A program made the translations under genes and the position numbers. A stretch of DNA of 64,000 nucleotides from NCBI RefSeq assembly GCF_024171995.1, contig NZ_JAMTCT010000004.1, positions 1 to 64,000 on the forward strand, read 5' to 3'. Below are positions 15,939 through 24,200 of this stretch, one piece after another; position 1 is the first letter of the stretch, and each line of letters begins with the position of its first letter. Source of the DNA: Promicromonospora umidemergens (GTDB lineage Bacteria > Actinomycetota > Actinomycetes > Actinomycetales > Cellulomonadaceae). Below the pieces are notes generated by a model. It had not been told where the DNA came from, made no database searches, and worked only from the letters and a program-made list of their open reading frames with translations.

Positions 15939-16187
15939 ATGCCGCAGACGACGATCAAGGTCTCGCCCGCCGTGCACCGTGAGCTCAAGGCCTACGCCGA
16001 TGCCCACGGCGGCTTAGCGCTGGGACGCGCGGTCGAGACGCTGCTCGTCGCTGACCGGGAACGTCAGTTCTGGGCCGGAGTGAATACGCAGGTGCCGGAC
16101 GAGGAGTACCGGCAAGAGGTCCACAACGTCGTCGGACTAGTGGACGCCGAGGACCACATGTCGCGACTCGAGAGCAGAGAACAATGA
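15939..16187 (+). CDS. Ribbon-helix-helix antitoxin
   Basis: This is an 82-residue protein from ATG 15939. The N-terminal TTIKVSPAVHRELKAYADAH and GRAVETLLVADRERQFW show the strand-helix-helix pattern of MetJ/Arc-type antitoxins. The acidic C-terminal part (DEEYRQEV, VDAEDH) would wrap the toxin. An upstream GTG could extend it, but the ATG places the RHH strand at the very start as usual. Its TGA overlaps the ATG of the toxin gene. Two palindromes precede it, so it probably represses its own operon. Confidence 0.8.
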   Translation: MPQTTIKVSPAVHRELKAYADAHGGLALGRAVETLLVADRERQFWAGVNTQVPDEEYRQEVHNVVGLVDAEDHMSRLESREQ

Positions 16188-16567
16188 GGCACCGGGCCGA
16201 GCTGAACGACATTTACTGGGGCGACCGGTTGTGGGTAAGCAAGGATCCCGTGGGCGAGCTTGAGCAGGCCGGTGATCGGGCGTGGCTGGTGCTATCCCAC
16301 CCTGAGCAGCATCAGGCCATGGAGCTCGTGATCGCGGTGCCGTTGACCAGCGTCGACCGAGGCTGGAGAACCCATGTCCGGATGAATACAGACATCGATG
16401 GCGCGCCGGAAGTAGCGATGTGCGAACAGGTGCGCTCGATGCCTGTCCAATTTGTTCGCGGCGTGGATTCGGCGCCCTATTCCGACCGGCTCGTCGAGCA
16501 GATCCATACGGTTCTCAAGACGCTCACGGCCCCGCGCCGGTCAGCAATGCCAGACAGGGGAATCTGA
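16184..16567 (+). CDS. MazF/PemK-type toxin
   Basis: This is a 127-residue protein with the PemK/MazF fold: DIYWGDRLWVSKDP at the start, RAWLVLSHPEQHQAM, LVIAVPLTSVDRGWRTHV, a following basic/acidic strand region and EQVRSMPVQFVRGVD near the usual SxI/V position. MazF toxins are sequence-specific mRNA interferases neutralised by the cognate antitoxin. The start overlaps the antitoxin stop (ATGA), and its own stop overlaps the next start (TGATG), so it heads a longer coupled operon rather than a stand-alone pair. Confidence 0.85.
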   Translation: MRHRAELNDIYWGDRLWVSKDPVGELEQAGDRAWLVLSHPEQHQAMELVIAVPLTSVDRGWRTHVRMNTDIDGAPEVAMCEQVRSMPVQFVRGVDSAPYSDRLVEQIHTVLKTLTAPRRSAMPDRGI

Positions 16568-18138
16568 TGGCACGGAGCGGGAAGGCCGAGCGGGAACTGG
16601 TCCGCCGCCAACTGCTAGCCGACGGCGTGCCGTTCGCACAGATCGCTGTCGAGATGGGCCGCCACTTCGGGGTGCGGCCACGCGTGGCATGGCGGTATGC
16701 GCTGGGCTGGGAACAGTGGAAGGCCGTCCAGGAGTACCGCTCTGCGGACCCCACCTCCAAGATCGACGACTCCCGCATCTCGAAGTGGGAATCCTGGCCG
16801 TACGGTGGATCCCGCCCCAGCCCGGAGAACCTGGTGGGCCTGACGCTCGCGTTCGGTCACGGATGCAAGGTGAACGATCTCGTCGACGAAGATGACTTGC
16901 GCAGCTTCTCTCCGACCGTGCGCAAGCTCCTCGGTCTCGTAGAACACAGCCCGTCTCCCGCCGCGAGCGCCGAGGCTAGTGCCTTCGCCTCGGGCGCACC
17001 GTATCCGGGGTCAGACTGGAAGCGGGACATACCTGCGACGATGACCACGGTCACGGCGATGTGGGCTGCTGATACGTCGCCGTCGGCCGCCCAGGCGCCC
17101 TGGCTTGCTGCGACTGGTGACGCGGCGATGCTCCACTGGCGCTACGACCCGTCGGACGATCCTGCTCCCGGTAGAGAGTCACGACCGGTGCGCCCGTCTG
17201 ACATCTCCGGCATCCACGTGATGGCCGACGCGTTTGCTCAAACCGACCACAGGCTCGGAGGCGGGTACGCACGGTCGACCCTGCGGCACTACCTCCAGGA
17301 ATCGGTGAGCCCGTTGCTGCGTGCTCGACGCGACGAGGCCAGCCGGGATAATCTCTTGGCCGCTGTCGCGCGGCTGTGCGACATCGCAGGGTTCATGGCG
17401 TTCGACTCAGGGCAGCAGGGTGCCGGCCAGCGGTACTTCGTCCAGGCACTGCGTCTGGCGAAGGCGGCGGGAAACCAGGCTCTTGGGGCTCACATTCTTG
17501 GCGACATGACGATCCAGGCCGTGCACCTAGGCGAGGTCGGGCAAGCCACAGCACTGGCTGATGCTGCTGTCGAGGCTGCTCAGGATCTTGGATCGCCTCG
17601 AGTCTTGGCACGGTCGCTGGCGCTCTCGGCGCGTGCTTCTGCCAAGGCCGGCGACGGGGCGAGCGCGGACTCGGCGATGTTCGCGGCTGAGGTCGCGCTC
17701 GACGGCGAGTCGTCACGGGATGATCCGCCCTGGATCGCCTTCTTCACCGCAACGCAGCTGCAGACCGAGGCGCTCTACGCCGCGGTTGACCTAGGGCGCC
17801 TTGACCGCGTGGAAGAACTTGCGACGGCGGTCCTCGTCGACGATGTGGCGATGCAGCGCCGGCATGTCCTGGCAGCAGCAGCGGTCGCGAGCGCCTACGT
17901 CGCCGGCGCCGGTGCCGGTGACGTTGCGCGTGGTCGAGACCTGGACAGGTCGTTGGCCCTGCTCCACGCCGTCCTGCCGACGGTCGCCGCACTATCCAGC
18001 GTTCGCGGGGTTGCCGCGGTGGAGGGTGTTCGTCGGCGGGTGGCGGCCTTCGGCCGCGTTCCCGGACTTTCAGAGTTCGAGGAGCGGATTCGCACGGTCC
18101 TCGGAACCACGGTTTCTGACCCGCTGACGCTGGCATGA
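16567..18138 (+). CDS. XRE-like HTH regulator with TPR domain (paralogue 1)
   Basis: This is a 523-residue protein from ATG 16567. The N-terminal 110 residues carry RRQLLADGVPFAQIAVEMGR, WRYALGWEQWK and ISKWESWPYGGSRPSPENLV, the HTH module of streptomycete-type TPR regulators. Residues about 215-500 are helical repeats (TPR-like) that probably sense a small peptide or metabolite. It shares its N-terminal domain almost residue by residue with the protein at 19047-20354. It is coupled to the toxin upstream and, by ATGA overlap, to the kinase downstream. It is a candidate regulator of the divergent biosynthetic operon. Confidence 0.8.
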   Translation: MARSGKAERELVRRQLLADGVPFAQIAVEMGRHFGVRPRVAWRYALGWEQWKAVQEYRSADPTSKIDDSRISKWESWPYGGSRPSPENLVGLTLAFGHGCKVNDLVDEDDLRSFSPTVRKLLGLVEHSPSPAASAEASAFASGAPYPGSDWKRDIPATMTTVTAMWAADTSPSAAQAPWLAATGDAAMLHWRYDPSDDPAPGRESRPVRPSDISGIHVMADAFAQTDHRLGGGYARSTLRHYLQESVSPLLRARRDEASRDNLLAAVARLCDIAGFMAFDSGQQGAGQRYFVQALRLAKAAGNQALGAHILGDMTIQAVHLGEVGQATALADAAVEAAQDLGSPRVLARSLALSARASAKAGDGASADSAMFAAEVALDGESSRDDPPWIAFFTATQLQTEALYAAVDLGRLDRVEELATAVLVDDVAMQRRHVLAAAAVASAYVAGAGAGDVARGRDLDRSLALLHAVLPTVAALSSVRGVAAVEGVRRRVAAFGRVPGLSEFEERIRTVLGTTVSDPLTLA

Positions 18139-19034
18139 AGGACTTCACCGAAGAAAGCCTGCGGGACCAACTTGAGCTGGCGTGCAGTGCCCGGGGTATG
18201 TCTGCGGCCCGGGCTCGACTCGTTCATCACTACAGCAACGCCGTGTTCGTCTTGCCCGCGCTGGATGCAGTGGTCCGGATCAATGTCGGGCAGACCGCGA
18301 ACGCAATCGGGATCACCCAGGAGGTGACCCGGTGGCTCGTGAACGAGCATGCCTACCCGGCGACGGCGCCTGTCGAGGACGCACCTCCCGTGCAGCTGGA
18401 CAGCGGCCTGACCGCGTCGTTCTGGCGGTACTACCCCCAACCGGACGACGGGCCGCCGTTCCGCTCGGCCCACCTGGCAGACCTGCTGCGACGACTCCAC
18501 GACCTGCCGATGCCGCCGGCCGAACTTCCGAAATGGGAACCGTTCGGTGCACTTCGGCGCGTGCTCTCACAGGGCGCTCCGTTGCCCGGCCTGTCCGACG
18601 AAGAAGTCGAGTGGCTTCGGGACCGGGTCGACGCCGTCCAGCACCAAATTGCCGCCGCTCATTGGCCGCTGGGCCTTGGCATGGTCCACGGCGACGGCTG
18701 GGCCGGAAATCTCCTGTGGGATCGAGATCAGGTCATGCTCGGTGACTGGGACAACGTCAGCCTCGGCCCCCGCGAGATCGACCTCATCCCCACCTGGCAC
18801 GCCGCGATTCGCTACGGCCGGGAGTCCTCATGGGTGCAGGAGTTCGCCGACACCTATGGCTACGGCATGGGGCGTCACGAATCGTTCGACCTGCTGCTAC
18901 AGATGCGAGACCTAGTCCAGCTCAGCGGGCCGCTACGCCGCGCGGGCGAGTCCGAACCGCACCTGGCTGCGCTCAGGCAGCGTTTCGAAGGAATCCGGAC
19001 CGGCAACAGGTCTCAGTCCTGGATCGGGCTATAG
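18135..19034 (+). CDS. Aminoglycoside phosphotransferase-fold kinase
   Basis: This is a 299-residue protein whose ATG overlaps the regulator stop. Motifs of the APH/choline-kinase fold are visible: a nucleotide-binding N-lobe (LVHHYSNAVFVLP), the catalytic loop GMVHGDGWAGNLLW (Asp near 187) and the DFG-like MLGDWDNVSLGPREIDL. Members phosphorylate aminoglycosides, choline, homoserine or other small alcohols. The location between two regulators, beside a biosynthetic locus, suggests self-resistance or tailoring; the substrate is unknown. Confidence 0.8.
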   Translation: MKDFTEESLRDQLELACSARGMSAARARLVHHYSNAVFVLPALDAVVRINVGQTANAIGITQEVTRWLVNEHAYPATAPVEDAPPVQLDSGLTASFWRYYPQPDDGPPFRSAHLADLLRRLHDLPMPPAELPKWEPFGALRRVLSQGAPLPGLSDEEVEWLRDRVDAVQHQIAAAHWPLGLGMVHGDGWAGNLLWDRDQVMLGDWDNVSLGPREIDLIPTWHAAIRYGRESSWVQEFADTYGYGMGRHESFDLLLQMRDLVQLSGPLRRAGESEPHLAALRQRFEGIRTGNRSQSWIGL

Positions 19035-19046
19035 AGGGGGCCGATG

Positions 19047-20354
19047 ATGGCACGGAGCGGAAAGGCAGAACGCGAACAGGTGCGGCGTCGGCTGCAGGCC
19101 GAGCGCGTTCCGGTCGCGCAGATCGCTGTCGAGATGGAGCGACGCTTCGCTGCCCGGCCTCGAACCGCCTGGCGATATGCGCTGGGCTGGGACCAGTGGA
19201 AGACCGTCCAGGCATACCGGATCGCAAACGCAGCCGCGATCGACGAAACTCGCATCTCCAAGTGGGAGTCCTGGCCCCATGGCGGCACTCGACCCAGCCT
19301 GGAGAACCTCGCTGGGCTCGTCTTGGCCTTCGGCCACGGATGCACGGTGGCCGAACTCGTCGACGACGACGACCTGGAGCATCTCTCGCCCGCCGAGAGG
19401 AGGCTCGTGGGCACGCTGCAACCTACGCCAGAGCCAACAGCATCGATGGCGGACATGTCGCTGGAGTGGGCCGATCGGGTGCGGCTCGGGTTCTCCGATC
19501 CACGACGGTTCGCCGATGCCGGACTGATCGACGTCTTCAGACTCCAGCTCGAAACGGCCAAGGCGGTCGACGGTCGTTCAGGCGCTGCCGCCGCCCTGCC
19601 CACAACTCTCGGTGTCGTTGCGGGGCTACGGTCAGTGCTCCCCGACGTTCCTGGCCGCACGCAGGGCACAGCGTTCACGCTCGCCGCGGAAGCGGCCGAA
19701 CTCGCGGGCTGGCTCTTCCGCGATCTGGCTGAAGGTGCCAAGGCCGCCTATTGGTACGACCAGGCCATGGAGTACGCGCAACTCTGCGAGGACGCAGGGA
19801 TGCAGGGATACGTCCTGATGCGCAAGTCGCAGATGGCCTACGACGCCGGCGACGGTCACCGCGTCCTCGGGTTCGCGCGTGCTGCGCTGGGCGGACCATG
19901 GCAGCTGACCGCGCTGGGACAGGCTGAGGCGATCCTGCAGCGAGCGAAGGGGCAGCTGATGACCGATCAGCACGTCGACGTCGAAAATGCGATTGGGCGC
20001 GCCCGGGAGATGGCTCCCGATCACCAGGCCGTCCTGCACGTCCGTGAAGCGACGTGCTGGATCGAGGCGGGGCAACCCGAGCGGGCCGTGGAGCTCTACG
20101 ACAGCGCCCTGAGCGCGCCCAGCCTGTCCACCCGCGACAGCGGGTTCTTCCGCGCGCGCAGATCAGTGGCTCTCGCCCGTGCCGGGCTGCCCAACGACGC
20201 TGCAACCACCGCGCTCGAGGCGCTGGACATTGCCGTGCACACAGGGTCGGGCCGAACACGTCGCGTAGTGAACGATGCGGCGACCGGTCTGCTGCGTTGG
20301 CGCTCTAGCCCTGCCGTCGAACAACTCAGTCACGCGCTCAGTTCGTCGCCGTGA
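19047..20354 (+). CDS. XRE-like HTH regulator with TPR domain (paralogue 2)
   Basis: This is a 435-residue protein. ATG 19047 is preferred over 19044 because GAGGGGG then has normal spacing and the N-terminus MARSGKAERE matches paralogue 1 exactly. The HTH module (VPVAQIAVEMERRFAARPR, WRYALGWDQWK, ISKWESWPHGGTRPSLENLA) is followed by helical repeats (AAYWYDQAMEYAQLCEDAGM and similar). The two regulators have diverged in their sensor halves, so they may respond to different signals at shared operators. It converges with and overlaps the alpha/beta hydrolase gene by 17 bases. Confidence 0.8.
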   Translation: MARSGKAEREQVRRRLQAERVPVAQIAVEMERRFAARPRTAWRYALGWDQWKTVQAYRIANAAAIDETRISKWESWPHGGTRPSLENLAGLVLAFGHGCTVAELVDDDDLEHLSPAERRLVGTLQPTPEPTASMADMSLEWADRVRLGFSDPRRFADAGLIDVFRLQLETAKAVDGRSGAAAALPTTLGVVAGLRSVLPDVPGRTQGTAFTLAAEAAELAGWLFRDLAEGAKAAYWYDQAMEYAQLCEDAGMQGYVLMRKSQMAYDAGDGHRVLGFARAALGGPWQLTALGQAEAILQRAKGQLMTDQHVDVENAIGRAREMAPDHQAVLHVREATCWIEAGQPERAVELYDSALSAPSLSTRDSGFFRARRSVALARAGLPNDAATTALEALDIAVHTGSGRTRRVVNDAATGLLRWRSSPAVEQLSHALSSSP

Positions 20355-21159
20355 CCCACCTGGTGATGGTCTTGACCACGTCGGCCTGCCACGCCTGGCT
20401 CTGCGGATCGAGGTAGGTGGGATCGCCATCGACGGCAAACCCATGCTGGGCTCCCTCGATCTTCTCCAGCCGCGAGGCCGCGTTCAGCTGTGGCATCGCG
20501 GCGAGCGACGTATCGATCGGCACGAGGGTGTCCCCCGTCCCGTGAACGATGAGGGTCGGCGCCTCGATCTCACCAAGCACGGTGTGAGGCTGGAGCCAGA
20601 AGAGCTCGTTGTAGATCGCCCGCCCGTGCCGGAATGTCGGTGAGTGCTCGACGTAACCGCGTTCAGACAGCTCGCGACCCTTCTCCTCGCTGATCCGGTC
20701 GTTGTGCCAGTACGGGCGTGAGTCGATCGTCCGCTTCTTGTAGTCCAGCTGTGGGCACAGCATCACCAGCCGGTCGACCTCGTCGGAACGCTTGGCGGTG
20801 TAGTACCCGCAGATCCCGCCGCCAAAGCTCTGTCCGACCAGGCTTGTGCGCTCGACCCCAGTCCGCTCACGCAAGAGATCCAACGCGCAGCGAATGTCGT
20901 TGAGGACACCGCCGAGCGTCAGCTCTTCCTGCCGTCCGCCGGACTCCCCGTGCCCTCGGATGTCGAATCGCAGTGCGGCGACCCCTGAAGCTGCCAGACC
21001 GGCCGCCATGCGGTCGAAGAACCCCGCCTCGTGGCGAGTGACCCCGCCACCATGGACCTGAACGACGCCTACGCTAGGCACTTCTTCAGGAACAGCCAGA
21101 TCGCCGACGAGCTCGGTCCCATCGAGGGACCGGAACCGAACAACGGACTCAGAGATCAT
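20338..21159 (-). CDS. Alpha/beta hydrolase
   Basis: This is a 273-residue serine hydrolase. The oxyanion region is VVQVHGGGV, a conserved RFDIRGHGES follows strand 4, the nucleophile elbow is VGQSFGGG (Ser111), the acid lies in HGTGDTLVP (Asp210) and the His in GAQHGF (His239). The triad is complete. It resembles cytosolic esterase/peptidase-type hydrolases without signal peptide. It converges with the regulator operon, so it may or may not belong functionally to it. Confidence 0.85.
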   Translation of the reverse strand: MISESVVRFRSLDGTELVGDLAVPEEVPSVGVVQVHGGGVTRHEAGFFDRMAAGLAASGVAALRFDIRGHGESGGRQEELTLGGVLNDIRCALDLLRERTGVERTSLVGQSFGGGICGYYTAKRSDEVDRLVMLCPQLDYKKRTIDSRPYWHNDRISEEKGRELSERGYVEHSPTFRHGRAIYNELFWLQPHTVLGEIEAPTLIVHGTGDTLVPIDTSLAAMPQLNAASRLEKIEGAQHGFAVDGDPTYLDPQSQAWQADVVKTITRWVTATN

Positions 21160-21256
21160 TTAGGCTCCTCACCTGGAAAGGGTGCTGCCACAGGCTCCCA
21201 GACCTCTGGCGACGACGCCAGGCTCCCGTACTCGACCTCACAGCGAAGTTGCTGGG

Positions 21257-24200
21257 TTACCGGCCCCGGCCGCTCGCGCGGTCACGATCTCGCTCAGTGT
21301 GGTCCCGCCGGGCTTGTTCGTCGGCTTGCTGGCGTCGGCGCTCGTAGTCGCGGTGGGCTCGTGCGTCGGCCAGGACCACCGGGACGCGTTCCATCGGTCG
21401 AGGCCCCGATCGGGCCACCGGTCGGGGAGCGGTGTCCTCGGCGGCGGTGATGCTCGCCAGAGCACGGGCGGCGATGGCGTAGGCGTCGCCGCGCTCGCCC
21501 TCGAGCCCGCCCCGCCCCAGGGCGTTGGTGCGGTCGGTGACCTGGTAGCGGTCGCGGTAGGCGAGCACCTGTCGCATCGCCGCGGCCCACGTCCCGCGAG
21601 TCGGGCCAGCCGTGGGTGGTGGGGTGATGATCTCCATCCACAGCTGCGGGTTCGTCACGGCGTCCTCGACCAGGGCATCCAGTCGGGTGGCGATCAGGTC
21701 GGCGTGCCGGACCAGCCATGTTTGCACCAACGGGTCCGTCACCACGTGCTCCCGCCCGGGCACGGCAGCGTTGTCCACCGCCGCGACGGGGTCGATGTCT
21801 GGGCCCGTGTCCGCGGACACGCCGGCGGTGATGCGGTCGGTGAGGTGATCGACCATGACCCTCCGCACGGACCCGACGTCGAGCTGGGCGTGGGTGGCCG
21901 CGCCCGGGGAGTCGCCGACGATCTTCGCGACGTGAGCGACCAGGTCCCACCACTGGGTCAGCTCGACCCGGCCGTACAGGTAATCGACGAGGGCACGCAG
22001 CAGGGGGATCTGCCGGTCGAAGTGGTCCAGGGATCGGAGGTGCGCCAGGTTGGGTTCCATCGCGAACCACACCAACGGCACCGTCTCACCCAGCGCGGCG
22101 GCCAACACCTCGGGGGCTTCGAGGGCCGCTTGGGCGGGGTCGGTCCCGCCTGGCAGGTCCAGCGCCTGCACGTGGGCGGCCTCGTGCGCGGTGAGCAGGT
22201 CCCAGACGCGAGCGGCGGCGGTGCGGCCGGCGTTGTCCGGGTCCAGGGCCACGATCAGGTCACTTAGGTCACGGCCGGTGGCCTCGCGCAGTGCCTGGAG
22301 GTGCGCCTCGGTGACGCCAGTGCCGCCCGCTGCTATCGGCACGATCTCGATGCCCGTCCTCTCGGCGAGGTCGGATGCGGCCAGGTGTAGCGCCGCGTGG
22401 TCGGTGGGCCCCTCGACCAGGACCGGGCGTGCTCCCGCGGCCAGGCGGGCGATCGCGGTCGGGTCCAGGCCGAGCAGGAGCTCACCCTTGCGGTACGCGA
22501 CCGTCTCGGGGGTGTTGAGGTACTTCGGTGTCCGCTCGTCGGCGGCGGTGGGGTTGATGCGGGCGGTGACGCCGACGACGGTCCCGGTCTGGTCGCGGTA
22601 GGGGAAGATGATCCGGTTGCGGAACTTGTCGATCAGGCGCCCGCCCCGGGTCCGGGTCGCTACCCCGGCGGTGACGAGCTGTTCGGGGGTGTACCCGAGG
22701 GTCTGCAGGTGGTCGGACAGTCCGGTCCAGGACGGGGGTGCGGTGCCCCATTCCGCGCCGGCCAGGCCTCGCCCGGTCATGTACCGGGTGGCCCAGGACT
22801 GGTGGGCGCTCTGCGCGGTCCACCAGGTCCAGGCATGGCCGGTGATCTCCACGACCAGTGCCCGCTCCCCCGCATCGACCGGCCGCGCTGCTTGCCCCGT
22901 CGGGTCCGCAGGCGCCATGCGAGCCACGTCGTCGGCCACAGTATCGGCCGCGGACTCCGGTCGCTCCGGGGCGTCATCGGGGTGAGTGTCGCGGGTCTGG
23001 TCGGTCTCAGCGGGTATGAACGGCCGAACGTCGTTCCAGGCCAGGTTCTCGGTCGTGCCTGGTGACGTCGTGATCCAGGCTGGCAGCCCCCGCTGGTCCA
23101 GGTCGCAGGGTCGGGGCAGGTCGACGCGGTGGTGCAGGACCTTCGCGATCGACCGCGCACCCTGGAACCCCTGCTGTGCCGCGCGGTGCACCACGGCCTG
23201 AACGTCGGCGCCCGCAGCCTCGTGCTGGGACAGGCGCTTGGCCAGCGCGGGCCACGCATCGTCGGCCAGCACCCGATCCGCCATGCGCTCGGGCAGGACA
23301 GCACGCAGGGCGTCGGCGAGCCGTCCGGTGCGGTCGGGCTCGAGGTAGGCGAAGTAGGCGTCCTCGTACTCCGGGACCAGGCGGGCCAGGGAGTGCGCGT
23401 AGCCCCACTCCGCCTCGATCACCGCAGACGCGGACTGCTCTTCGCCGTCGCGGTCCAGAACTGCCTTCAGGGCGTTCAGGACGGCGCGTTCCAGGTTGGG
23501 CTGGCGGTGGGGATCGAGGTCGAGGACGTCGTCGGTCTCCACGTACACCCGGTTCGAATACCGCCCGCGGGTGATCGCGGTGTAGAGCTCGTTGCGAGTC
23601 ATGCCGACCCCGACCATCGCGTGCGCGGTGTCCACGGTGGTGCCCTGCTCACGATGGATCGTGGTCGCGTACCCCAGCTCGACATGCGCTGCGACGTAGT
23701 CGGCCGGGAGCACCACGGTGGCACCGGTTTCCAGGTGCCGGACCTGCAGGTCCCCGTTCTTGCCCCGGGCGTGAACGCGCCACAGGTGACCGTTCTTCAC
23801 CCAGCCCCCGTCACCCCCATCGGCGTCGACGTCGTCGGCTTCCTCGGTGCGCAGGTACCGGTTGTTGAGGCGGGTCACGATGATGTCGCCGACTCCGGCG
23901 CGGGTGTCGTCGTGCAGGACCACGCCGTCTTCCTCGACCTCGCCACGGGTCACACGGTGTAGCCGTGCACGCACGGACAGCTCAGTGACCAGGGTGTTGG
24001 TCGCCGCCATCATCAGCGTGGAGAACCCCTGGTCGGAGTCGACCTGCCAGTTGGCGAACATCTGCTCCGCCATCGCCGCCGCCGACCCACCCTGCGTGCG
24101 GTTCCGCGTGACATAGAAATCCAGCCCGGCGTGGTTTCCCTCCCGGATCAGGAGGGATGCCTCGGCCTCGCCGTCTGTGTTGAACCGGTGGATCTGGGTC

